From a bacterium (GTDB lineage Bacteria; Verrucomicrobiota; Verrucomicrobiia; Limisphaerales; UBA11358), in the NCBI GenBank assembly GCA_021781185.1, contig JAJXXI010000535.1:1-7704 (forward strand): a DNA stretch of 7,704 bases, in the 5' to 3' direction. The notes beneath the pieces are model-generated. The model was given only the letters and a program-made list of their open reading frames with translations. It had not been told where the DNA came from and searched no databases. This document shows positions 1 to 5,989 of this stretch, piece after piece (within the stretch, counting starts at the first letter, position 1; the number at the start of each line of letters is the position of its first letter). A program made the translations under genes and the position numbers.

Positions 1-1
1 G

Positions 2-3000
2 CAATTCGCCCACGACCAGGGCATCGTCCACCGCGACATCAAGCCGGAGAACATTTTGATGGACCGGCGCGGGCGGGTGAAGGTGGCGGATTTCGGACTG
101 GCGAAGATTGTGGGCAATGTGGCGCAGACGTCCTCCTCTGTGGGTTCTGGCGGCGTCCCCGCCGCCAGTTCCGCCGACACGGGACTAGAAAGTCCCGTGA
201 ACCCGCAGGCTGGAAAGCCTTCGCTACAAGATCTCACCGACGCCGGCAAGGTCATGGGCACGCCGCAATACATGTCGCCGGAGCAAATTCAAGCGCCGGG
301 CGAGGTGGATCATCGGGCGGACATTTACGCGCTGGGCGTGGTGTTTTACCAGATGCTCACCGGCGAACTGCCCGGCAAGAAAATCGAACCGCCCTCCAAA
401 AAGGTTCAAATTGACGTGCGCCTGGATGAAGTGGTCCTGCGCGCGTTGGAGAAGAAACCGGAACGCCGCTACCAGCAAGTGAGCGAAATGAAGACAGGCG
501 TGGAGACAATTGTAGAAACGCCCGATGGCAGTCCCGCCGGACGGGATGCGGCCGCTCAATTGAACAGCGGCTTGCCTGCGCAAATCGAAACTGTCCGCCG
601 ACAACTGAAAGCACCAGCCAGCGGTCTCATCATTTCGGCAATTTTTCAGATCCAAGTCTTCACTGGGCTCATTCTGTTCGCAATTCCCGCAGCGGCACGG
701 GAGGGCGGCGGATTCGTCAGCACCACCATCTTCGGCGTCATGGCCGTCCTTTCCTTCACCGCCGCCATTTTTGTGCTGATTGGCGCGAAATGCATGTTGA
801 TCCTGCGCCGCTATTCGCTGGCAGTGGCGACATGCGTGGTGGCGATGATTGCGGGGCCGGCAGCCATTCTCGGCTTGCCGTTCGGAATTTGGGCGCTGGT
901 TGTCTTGAACCGGCGCAACGTGCGCGAAGCATTCAACAGCAGTGGCAGCCGAGGCGACGAGGCTCAAAGTGAATCCGAACGCGCCCATACCAGTCAGAGC
1001 CGATTCACATCGGCTGCTATAAATCAGGGATCGCGCTTCTCGCGGACAGCCATCGTGGGGGCGTGCTTTTGTCTGCCTTTCGTTCTGTGTGCGATGGCGC
1101 TAGCGACTACGGCCTTGTCCAACAAAGAAACCCAATCCACCGTGCTGGTCAACTTGGTTTGGGGCGTGGCACCTTTTGTTATTCTGTTTGGGCTGCCGGG
1201 AATTTTGGCGACCACCTTTCTCGGCTGGCTAGCCGTCGCGCAAATCCACCGCTCGGCGCGCCAGCTCCGCGGACTGTGGCTAGCGGTGTTTGACGGCCTG
1301 TTTTTCCCGCTGCTGGTGGTAGACGGAGCGATAGCGTGGTTGTGGCTGGTGCTGGCAAAGCTGTTTGCCCGCCAGGTGCTTGGCCTCCAGAACTCGCTGT
1401 TTCTTGATTTGTGGGATCTCACAATCTGGGTTTCACTGGCGATCGCCTCTGCCGCATTAGTGGACTGGCTCGTCATCCGCCGCGTCTGGCGCGCGGTAAA
1501 CAAGCCGGTGGCCGCGACCGCGCCGCCTATCCAGAAACCCGACCGTTTTTGGCGCTGGTTTGCCGTGACGGCGGTGGCTTTGACGGCAACACTCATATTC
1601 TTCGCAGTGATCGGCTTGCTGGCGGCGATTGCCATCCCGAATTTCGTCAAAGCCCGCGCCAAGGCTCAGGAAAACGCGCGGCTCGCAGCCCAAATGTCAG
1701 CCGTGCAAAATCCCGGTTCAGCGACCAATTTTTACATCGGCCAGGCCCATTTCCCCGATGGCGATTCAATTGAAATTACCTCCGTCGAGCGAGGCAAAAA
1801 CCAGATGACGGTCAAAGGCCATTATAATCTCATCAGTCATAAGCAAGCGTTGCTGGCACTTTACATCACGACAACAAACTATGCCGCCACGCCAACGGAT
1901 TCAAAACAGGAACTGAAAATTTCCAAAGGCAGCGGAGATTTTGAATTAGTCCACAGGCACCTCGTTCCGGGTTTGCCGCATATTTCGATGTATGACGATC
2001 AGAAACCGTTTGCTTCGATTTATTTTGGAAATAAGGACGAAGCCGCCGCCGAACACAGTGCCGGTTGGATCACAAATAAATTTTCCGCCGCCGCCGAAAC
2101 CTGGTTGCCGACAATGTCACCCGGCGAGAAACCGGATGTCGGCAAAATCTGGAACGAGGCCGAAGATCTAATGGACCAGGGCAAATACGAGGAGGCCTTG
2201 CAGCGGCATATCTGGTATTTCAATCATGCGCTGGAATACGACCAGGGCCAGACCGGTGTGCGCCTGTCGTTCGCGCTGTCGCAATGGGTGGAACTAGGCC
2301 GGCGTTATCCCAAGGCGAAGCAGGCGCTGCTGGAAATCCGCGACCGCGACGCGCAGTTGCTTGTCAGCGGACAGGGTTACGCCAAATTGTTCATGGATGT
2401 GAATTCCATCAATAACTATCTCGGTCAGGAAGACGCGACGCTGGCGCTGTTCAAGCAAATGTATGCGAACGACCCCAAACTCGCTGGTGAATGTTTTTAC
2501 TACGCGGAAGATTTGCTCCTGATAAAAGGCGAATACGCGTTGCTGTTCAAATGCATTGGTGATCCGCAGGCGCACTTCGAGTCCGCCCGCCGGGGGTTTG
2601 AGGTGCAAATCGAATCGCAGCAGCGCATGGCGCAAATGCGGAAACAACATCCCTTGCCCGCTGGTGTGCCCGCACCGCCCGACTTCGGCAAGCTGGCCAC
2701 GAATAATTTCGTGGGCCAGATCTGCAAGTTGGTGGAAATCCTCGTCGCCACCGGCCACAAGGCCGACGCGGAGAAAATCCAGAACGAAGCCGTCGCGGTG
2801 CTGGACGATTCGCGTTTGCAATCTGCGGTGAGTGATGCGGAGAAGAAAGCTCACCAAAGTCCGCCCGACGCCGCGCCACCGCCTTTCTTCGGCCCCGTGA
2901 TGGACCGGTGGTTGCCCATGAGTGATCTCGGCTATAGTTGTTCGCTGAATCTGGATTCGGATGAGGCGCAAGTTTTGCCCCGCACCATGACGATGGCCGA

Positions 3001-3388
3001 TTGGTCGTCAGGCATCCGACTGCCCGAGGGCATTATCGTGGTTGCGCCTTCAGCCAATCACCCCTTGATGGTCACCGGCACCGGCACGCAACTCGTGCCG
3101 GTGCGCCACGGCAAGCAGTCCTGGGAAAATCCAAAACCGGAGCATCTGGCCATTGCCTACGAACTTCAACCGGAGCAGACGGAGAGTGTGAGTGGCGAGA
3201 GCAGATTGCCGCCCGTCACCTTCGCGTTCCGAACCCCAAAAGGCGCCTGCGGCCTCCTGCAGATCACCGGCTTCACCGAGCACCCGCGCGGCGTGAAGAT
3301 CCGCTACAAGCTGGTGCAAAGATCAACTGCTCTTACAATTGATTCAAATACTGGACTACAGCATCGCAGGATGGCACCGTTGCGATAA
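2..3388 (+). CDS. Membrane-anchored Ser/Thr protein kinase with TPR-like C-terminal region (5' end missing)
   Basis: Eukaryotic-type (PknB-like) Ser/Thr kinase that would phosphorylate proteins on the cytoplasmic face of the membrane. The frame is open from base 2, so the N-lobe and true start lie upstream. Visible motifs are the catalytic loop HRDIKPEN (29-52), DFG (89-97), GTPQYMSPEQ with the SPE triplet at 275-283, and DIYALGVVFYQMLTG with the C-lobe after it. The DFG-to-SPE segment is unusually long because of a Ser/Gly/Pro-rich insert encoded by three hairpins. About eight hydrophobic segments follow between roughly 620 and 1650. The last ends in a pilin-like stretch, GLLAAIAIPNFVKARAKAQ. 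A helical, TPR-like region spans about 2130-2850, with KYEEALQRHIWYFNHAL as a typical unit. The end carries LLQITGFTEHPRGVKIRYKLVQ-type sequence, split here as LLQITGFTEHPRG and VKIRYKLVQ. The 23 residues after KLVQ look foreign, which suggests a frameshift near 3350. The kinase call is firm; its targets are unknown. Confidence 0.93.
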   Translation, partial: QFAHDQGIVHRDIKPENILMDRRGRVKVADFGLAKIVGNVAQTSSSVGSGGVPAASSADTGLESPVNPQAGKPSLQDLTDAGKVMGTPQYMSPEQIQAPGEVDHRADIYALGVVFYQMLTGELPGKKIEPPSKKVQIDVRLDEVVLRALEKKPERRYQQVSEMKTGVETIVETPDGSPAGRDAAAQLNSGLPAQIETVRRQLKAPASGLIISAIFQIQVFTGLILFAIPAAAREGGGFVSTTIFGVMAVLSFTAAIFVLIGAKCMLILRRYSLAVATCVVAMIAGPAAILGLPFGIWALVVLNRRNVREAFNSSGSRGDEAQSESERAHTSQSRFTSAAINQGSRFSRTAIVGACFCLPFVLCAMALATTALSNKETQSTVLVNLVWGVAPFVILFGLPGILATTFLGWLAVAQIHRSARQLRGLWLAVFDGLFFPLLVVDGAIAWLWLVLAKLFARQVLGLQNSLFLDLWDLTIWVSLAIASAALVDWLVIRRVWRAVNKPVAATAPPIQKPDRFWRWFAVTAVALTATLIFFAVIGLLAAIAIPNFVKARAKAQENARLAAQMSAVQNPGSATNFYIGQAHFPDGDSIEITSVERGKNQMTVKGHYNLISHKQALLALYITTTNYAATPTDSKQELKISKGSGDFELVHRHLVPGLPHISMYDDQKPFASIYFGNKDEAAAEHSAGWITNKFSAAAETWLPTMSPGEKPDVGKIWNEAEDLMDQGKYEEALQRHIWYFNHALEYDQGQTGVRLSFALSQWVELGRRYPKAKQALLEIRDRDAQLLVSGQGYAKLFMDVNSINNYLGQEDATLALFKQMYANDPKLAGECFYYAEDLLLIKGEYALLFKCIGDPQAHFESARRGFEVQIESQQRMAQMRKQHPLPAGVPAPPDFGKLATNNFVGQICKLVEILVATGHKADAEKIQNEAVAVLDDSRLQSAVSDAEKKAHQSPPDAAPPPFFGPVMDRWLPMSDLGYSCSLNLDSDEAQVLPRTMTMADWSSGIRLPEGIIVVAPSANHPLMVTGTGTQLVPVRHGKQSWENPKPEHLAIAYELQPEQTESVSGESRLPPVTFAFRTPKGACGLLQITGFTEHPRGVKIRYKLVQRSTALTIDSNTGLQHRRMAPLR
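147..223. repeat. Three tandem hairpins (palindromic repeat cluster) inside the kinase gene
   Basis: Three adjacent perfect or near-perfect inverted repeats, each with a four-base loop. The first is 147-155 pairing with 160-168 (9 bp, loop TCCC). The second is 178-186 pairing with 191-199 (9 bp, loop AGAA). The third is 204-211 pairing with 216-223 (one mismatch, loop GGAA). They sit in frame and encode a low-complexity stretch (SGGVPAASSADTGLESPVNP and on) between DFG and GTPQYMSPE. They resemble intergenic palindromic repeats, as with the Rickettsia palindromic elements that insert in frame into genes. That they form a mobile family is inference; the palindromes themselves are directly visible. 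Confidence 0.8.
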
Positions 3389-3812
3389 ATCCCGCAACCG
3401 GCCTGCCAGTTTCACCCGGCAAATTTGGAACCATGGATTCAGCAACGGGCTTCCGACAACGCCTGACACCCCGGAAATTCTGGCCGAACAACCGCCCGTC
3501 GTCGTGGAGAAGTTTCCCGCCTCCGGCGCGCGTGACATAACGCCGGGCGAAACGGAAATCCGCGTTCGTTTCAGCAGGCCGATGACGGATGGTTCGCGGA
3601 GTTGGTCCACGGCCTGGAAAGACTCCACGCCAGGAATCTTCGGCCCGCCGCATTACGAGGCCGATGACCGGACGTGCGTGGCGAAGGTGAAACTGGAGCC
3701 GGGCAAATCTTACGGCTGGTGGATCAACAGCCAGAGGTTTCATGGCTTCCAGGACACCCAGCATCATCCCGCCATTCCGTATTTGCCGACTTTCAAAGTG
3801 GCCGACAAATAG
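3339..3812 (+). CDS. SbsA-type Ig-like (Big_5) domain reading frame, probably a detached C-terminus of the kinase gene
   Basis: From about 3480 the frame encodes PPVVVEKFPASGARDITPGE followed by TEIRVRFSRPMTDG and later KVKLEPGKSYGWWINSQ. This is the pattern of bacterial Ig-like Big_5 domains (opening P-V-V... P..GA.D..P, then a strand ending in FS.PM). Such domains are usually parts of surface or membrane-anchored proteins. The only in-frame start before the domain is a TTG at 3339, with no Shine-Dalgarno sequence, and the first 35 or so residues look non-coding. The domain lies one frame away from the kinase end, with an intermediate frame between them that also reads like protein (3370-3453). 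I infer that this was once the C-terminal domain of the upstream protein. A separate short gene is possible but less likely. The domain call is fairly sure, the start is not. Confidence 0.6.
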   Translation: MIQILDYSIAGWHRCDKSRNRPASFTRQIWNHGFSNGLPTTPDTPEILAEQPPVVVEKFPASGARDITPGETEIRVRFSRPMTDGSRSWSTAWKDSTPGIFGPPHYEADDRTCVAKVKLEPGKSYGWWINSQRFHGFQDTQHHPAIPYLPTFKVADK

Positions 3813-3846
3813 AACCGCCGGTTGGAAACGGACGGTGCCGACGCTG

Positions 3847-3893
3847 GTTTTGGACTGCGGCGGGAAGCGAAACGCCACGCCGCGATCCAAAAC
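3847..3893. repeat. REP-like imperfect palindrome with nested inner hairpin
   Basis: Bases 3847-3862 pair with 3878-3893: 16 positions with one mismatch (3855/3885) and one G-T wobble (3856/3884). The outer ends are GTTTTGG and CCAAAAC. The 15-base loop carries a second small stem, GCG-AAA-CGC (3867-3875). There is no T-run on either side, so it is not a classic intrinsic terminator, although it lies 35 bases after the last stop of the left gene block. The form fits a REP-like interspersed element; copy number elsewhere is unknown. Confidence 0.65.
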
Positions 3894-3908
3894 ACGACTC
3901 GCGGGCGG

Positions 3909-3930
3909 GGCGGGCAGTCCTTTGCCCGCC
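3909..3930. repeat. Perfect 8-bp GC-rich hairpin
   Basis: GGCGGGCA (3909-3916) pairs perfectly with TGCCCGCC (3923-3930) across a six-base loop. It follows the larger palindrome by 15 bases. A related but shorter form, GCGGG with CCCGC, occurs at about 4409-4425 after similar flanking sequence, so this is probably part of a repeated element and not a unique regulatory structure. Confidence 0.5.
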
Positions 3931-4003
3931 GCCGTTGGCCAACGAGTGCATTCAGGTTCAACCCAGCGGCGCACACGGTGTGACGCGCCCTGCCAGCCTT
4001 TGC

Positions 4004-4049
4004 AATCCGTGGGCAACCGTGGTCAAAATGAGTTCGCATTGACCTCCGA
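4004..4049 (+). repeat. Degenerate direct repeat, copy 1
   Basis: The core 4018-4049 matches 4462-4493 at 28 of 32 positions (shared CGTGGT, AAAATGAG, TTGACC, CCGA blocks). Both copies are preceded by AATCC, and copy 1 is shorter between AATCC and the core. The element resembles short non-coding repeats scattered between genes. Similar bases (AAC..G.CTCGCGGG at 3891-3905 and 4399-4413) lie ahead of both copies, so the repeated unit may be longer. Confidence 0.55.
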
Positions 4050-4110
4050 ACATTCCACGCCGGTCTCGTCCTCCCGTGTGCCGGGCCACAAGTTGGCCGC
4101 AGTTGTAAAA

Positions 4111-4116
4111 TATAAT
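4111..4116 (+). promoter_or_regulatory. Candidate -10 box for the small gene at 4169
   Basis: A perfect TATAAT lies in a locally AT-rich patch within otherwise GC-rich DNA, about 50 bases before the ATG. No good -35 hexamer exists at 16-18 bases (the nearest TTG, TTGGCC at 4093-4098, is only 12 bases away). Transcription would begin near 4123. Confidence 0.4.
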
Positions 4117-4153
4117 CACAAAGCCGGTAACAATTCACCCGATTTGCTTAAGT

Positions 4154-4160
4154 AGAGGAG
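4154..4160 (+). promoter_or_regulatory. Ribosome binding site for the small gene
   Basis: AGAGGAG at 4154-4160 lies eight bases before the ATG at 4169, the ideal distance. This favours 4169 over the closer ATG at 4163 or GTG at 4160. It is the clearest Shine-Dalgarno sequence seen in the window. Confidence 0.6.
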
Positions 4161-4168
4161 TGATGAGC

Positions 4169-4393
4169 ATGAAAACAAGATTCAAAACGCATGCGGGCGC
4201 GTTGCTGCCCGTCTTTGTGTTTGGCGCGTTGTATGGGGCGCTGTTGAATTATTCCCTTACTGAAATCCCCATGTCCACCGGCCCGGCAACGTCCGTGGAA
4301 GTGGCAAAAATGCGCGCGTCCAGCACCAAACCCTCACCACCGCCGGTCAAGATTCTGGACGACACCAATGCAAACCCAGCCTTGGGATTGTGA
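4169..4393 (+). CDS. Small single-pass membrane or exported protein, unknown function (74 aa)
   Basis: I do not recognise the family. The product begins with a basic stretch (MKTRFKTH), then a hydrophobic segment at about residues 10-29 (ALLPVFVFGALYGALLNYSL). The remainder is a polar tail rich in Ser, Thr and Pro (STKPSPPPVKILDD). This fits a signal anchor with a short external tail, or an uncleaved signal peptide. The start at 4169 is chosen from the Shine-Dalgarno spacing; upstream in-frame starts at 4160 and 4163 are too close to it. Support for a real gene is the combination of TATAAT, strong Shine-Dalgarno and hydrophobic N-terminus. Against it are the small size and its place between two repeat copies. 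It lies between the kinase tail and the sigma factor gene on the same strand, but the 205-base gap argues against a tight operon. Confidence 0.5.
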   Translation: MKTRFKTHAGALLPVFVFGALYGALLNYSLTEIPMSTGPATSVEVAKMRASSTKPSPPPVKILDDTNANPALGL

Positions 4394-4398
4394 GCGGA

Positions 4399-4493
4399 AA
4401 CGTGGCTCGCGGGGATTCCTGCCCGCCCGGTTTTTGAAATCCATGTGCATCGGTGCCCATTCGTGGTTAAAATGAGCTCGCTTTGACCGCCGA
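4399..4493 (+). repeat. Degenerate direct repeat, copy 2, with upstream GC hairpin
   Basis: The core 4462-4493 matches 4018-4049 at 28 of 32 positions. AATCC at 4438-4442 and CTCGCGGG at 4406-4413 also have counterparts before copy 1, but with different spacing. It lies in the gap between the small membrane protein and the sigma factor gene. The rest of this gap up to 4598 shows no clear promoter or Shine-Dalgarno sequence. Confidence 0.5.
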
Positions 4494-4598
4494 TCAATCA
4501 ACGCAGGCTTCAACCGCGCGGAGCGCCAGGCACCGTCCCGGCGCGTTTCAATTTGCCGTTGTTGTTCGAACCGAGGCAGTGCCCGACGCTCCGATAAA

Positions 4599-5342
4599 AT
4601 GACCACCGAAGCTTCATCCTCACCCGCAACGGGCGACATCTTCGCCACGACGCATTGGACGGTCGTGCTCGCGGCGGGGCAGCGGCACACACTGCAGTCG
4701 GATGGCGCGCTGGAGGAGCTGTGCCGCACCTATTGGTTTCCGCTTTACGCCTATGTCCGGCGGCGCGGGCACACGAAGGAGGATGCGGAGGATTTGGTGC
4801 AGACGTTTTTCGCGCGGTTTCTGGAAAAGAATTATCTTGCCGGCTTGAACGCGGAACGCGGCCGGTTTCGGGCTTTTTTGCTGACGTCGCTGAAACACTT
4901 TCTCATCAACGAATGGAAGAAGTCGCAACGGCTCAAGCGCGGCGGCGGGGAAAAACTGCTCTCGCTGGATTGGAAAACGGCGGACACCAAATTCCAAGTC
5001 GCCGCCACCAACGAGCCGAGTCCCGACCGGGCCTTTGATCGCGAATGGGCGCTGGCGCTGCTGGCCAAGGTGATTGAGCGACTCCAGCAGGAATGTGCAG
5101 CGGACGGGAAGGCAAAGTTGTTTGCGCAATTGAAATTATTTCTAACGACCGGCCAGGGCGAGTCCGCCCAGGCGGAAGTGGCGAAACCTCTGGGCATGGA
5201 GGAAGGCGCGGTGCGGGTGGCAATCCATCGGTTGCGCAAGCGTTATCGCCAGCTCTTGCGCGACGAAATTGCAAACACGTTGTCCGACGTGACGATGGTG
5301 AACGAGGAAATGCGGGCGTTGTTCGGGGCGTTTGGGAACTGA
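4599..5342 (+). CDS. ECF-type RNA polymerase sigma factor (Ser/Thr kinase-associated type)
   Basis: Alternative sigma factor that would direct RNA polymerase to a specific promoter set. Region 2 covers about residues 37-110: LCRTYWFPLYAYVRRRGHTK, then EDAEDLVQTFFARFLEK as the helix 2.2 signature, and RAFLLTSLKHFLINEWKK as the 2.3/2.4 part. A charged linker (about 111-150) leads to region 4 (about 187-226), with a helix-turn-helix at AEVAKPLGMEEGAVRVAIHR and a basic RLRKRYRQLLRDEI. The length (247 aa) and the N-terminal ATTHWTVVLAAG are typical of the longer ECF group found in Planctomycetes and Verrucomicrobia, which usually sits just before a Ser/Thr kinase gene. Here the kinase lies upstream and the next gene downstream is convergent. 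No anti-sigma gene is visible. No Shine-Dalgarno sequence precedes the ATG. The family call is firm; the regulon is unknown. Confidence 0.93.
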   Translation: MTTEASSSPATGDIFATTHWTVVLAAGQRHTLQSDGALEELCRTYWFPLYAYVRRRGHTKEDAEDLVQTFFARFLEKNYLAGLNAERGRFRAFLLTSLKHFLINEWKKSQRLKRGGGEKLLSLDWKTADTKFQVAATNEPSPDRAFDREWALALLAKVIERLQQECAADGKAKLFAQLKLFLTTGQGESAQAEVAKPLGMEEGAVRVAIHRLRKRYRQLLRDEIANTLSDVTMVNEEMRALFGAFGN

Positions 5343-5436
5343 ACCGCTGGTCTGCGCCGCTAAAAACCGTTCACCCGTCCATCCGGCTTCAAAACAACTT
5401 GGCCAGCCATGACGGGCGAAGCTTGGCGATTGAAAA

Positions 5437-5646
5437 TCAAATCTTCGTCTTGATGCCGCAGGCGCGGGCGACGCACCAGCCGCTCACGGCCTCGTAAATG
5501 GCGAAGAGGCCGGCGACGACCAGAATCAGCCCCCAGAGCGAAATGTCCCCGGCGACGACAATGCCCGCGACCAGGCAGAGCGTGCCGATGACGCCGCGCG
5601 CGATGCGTCCCTGGCGTTTAAGGTTGGGCTGAAAGAAGCTGCTCAC
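5437..5646 (-). CDS. DUF2892-like small inner membrane protein
   Basis: A 69-residue protein with the outline of the DUF2892 (YgaP-like membrane domain) family: an N-terminal N-x2-R-x2-RIARG stretch, two hydrophobic segments (about residues 18-33 and 36-54) and an end reading SGWCVARACGIKTKI, like the family's G-x-C-P...LG-x-T ending. Some family members are fused to rhodanese domains; the stand-alone role is not known. The start is a GTG at 5646, with no Shine-Dalgarno sequence. An in-frame TAG at 5656-5658 leaves no room for an earlier usual start, so this start is close to forced. It converges with the sigma factor gene (94-base gap without a clear terminator) and diverges from the small membrane gene at 5710. 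An ATG start inside would delete the family's N-terminal motif. Confidence 0.8.
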   Translation of the reverse strand: MSSFFQPNLKRQGRIARGVIGTLCLVAGIVVAGDISLWGLILVVAGLFAIYEAVSGWCVARACGIKTKI

Positions 5647-5709
5647 GCCAAAAATCTAGCACAGAGATTTCCAGTGGCAAGCGGCGCGAAGTTGCGGCAG
5701 ATTGGGACC

Positions 5710-5937
5710 ATGAATCTGCACCTGATGATGAACCAGAATTTTCTGTGGGCCTCGATGATCTGGGGCGCGGTGGGCGGCGGCTATTTGCTCTACGGCTGGC
5801 GACAGAAGGCGACCATCCCGCTGGCAGGCGGCGCAGCCATGACGGCCGCCTCGTTTTTCCTGCCGGCGCTGTGGATGTCGCTGGCCAGCATCGGCATCAT
5901 GTTTGCGGTGTGGTGGCTGTTGCGTCAGGGTTACTGA
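5710..5937 (+). CDS. Small multi-span membrane protein, conserved-looking, function unknown (75 aa)
   Basis: A hydrophobic protein with a first membrane segment at about residues 11-29, then the loop YGWRQKATIPL, then one or two further segments (about 38-71, including FFLPALWMSLASIGIMFAVW). The pattern of GxVGxGYxxYGxRQ, a short basic loop, PL and a second hydrophobic half resembles small proteins that I recall being labelled 'amino acid transport protein' or hypothetical in related bacteria. That label is weak and no transport function can be shown from sequence. ATG 5710 is chosen; ATG 5725 and 5728 are alternatives and a GTG at 5674 opens the frame further upstream. No convincing Shine-Dalgarno sequence is present. 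It ends just before the hairpin at 5941-5972, facing the repeat-protein gene. Confidence 0.65.
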   Translation: MNLHLMMNQNFLWASMIWGAVGGGYLLYGWRQKATIPLAGGAAMTAASFFLPALWMSLASIGIMFAVWWLLRQGY

Positions 5938-5940
5938 AAC

Positions 5941-5972
5941 AAAAAACCGGAAGCCAGCAACGGCTTCCGGTT
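5941..5972 (-). terminator. Intrinsic terminator of the first repeat-protein gene
   Basis: AACCGGAAGCC (5945-5955) pairs perfectly over 11 bp with GGCTTCCGGTT (5962-5972) across a six-base loop. Read on the - strand, the stem begins 17 bases after the stop codon of the gene at 5990-6523 and runs straight into a T-run (the A-run at 5941-5946). On the + strand no T-run follows, so use by the convergent small membrane gene would be weaker. Confidence 0.85.
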
Positions 5973-5989
5973 GAGAAAACAACGGCTGC

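Larger units (their letters stand above)
3813..4168. other. Gene-free, palindrome-rich intergenic region
   Basis: No credible coding frame is seen here. The stretch holds a long imperfect palindrome (3847-3893), a GC-rich hairpin (3909-3930), one copy of a degenerate direct repeat (4004-4049), and finally a TATAAT box and ribosome binding site for the small gene downstream. Open frames that cross it on either strand lack family resemblance and start signals. Confidence 0.6.

Noticed and set aside
224..988. Long - strand open frame opposite the kinase
   Set aside because: His/Arg-rich, no family resemblance, lies antisense to an unmistakable kinase; it is a by-product of GC-rich codon bias.
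2294..2971. Long - strand frame opposite the TPR-like region
   Set aside because: The + strand frame has clear helical repeat character and continuity with the kinase; the antisense product has no recognisable motif.
3901..3930. Intrinsic terminator for the kinase locus
   Set aside because: A stable hairpin exists but no T-run follows on the + strand.
3333..4016. - strand frame of 227 codons across the Ig-domain region and the intergenic palindromes
   Set aside because: It runs through non-coding repeats and opposite the recognisable Ig-like domain, with an Arg/Pro-rich composition.
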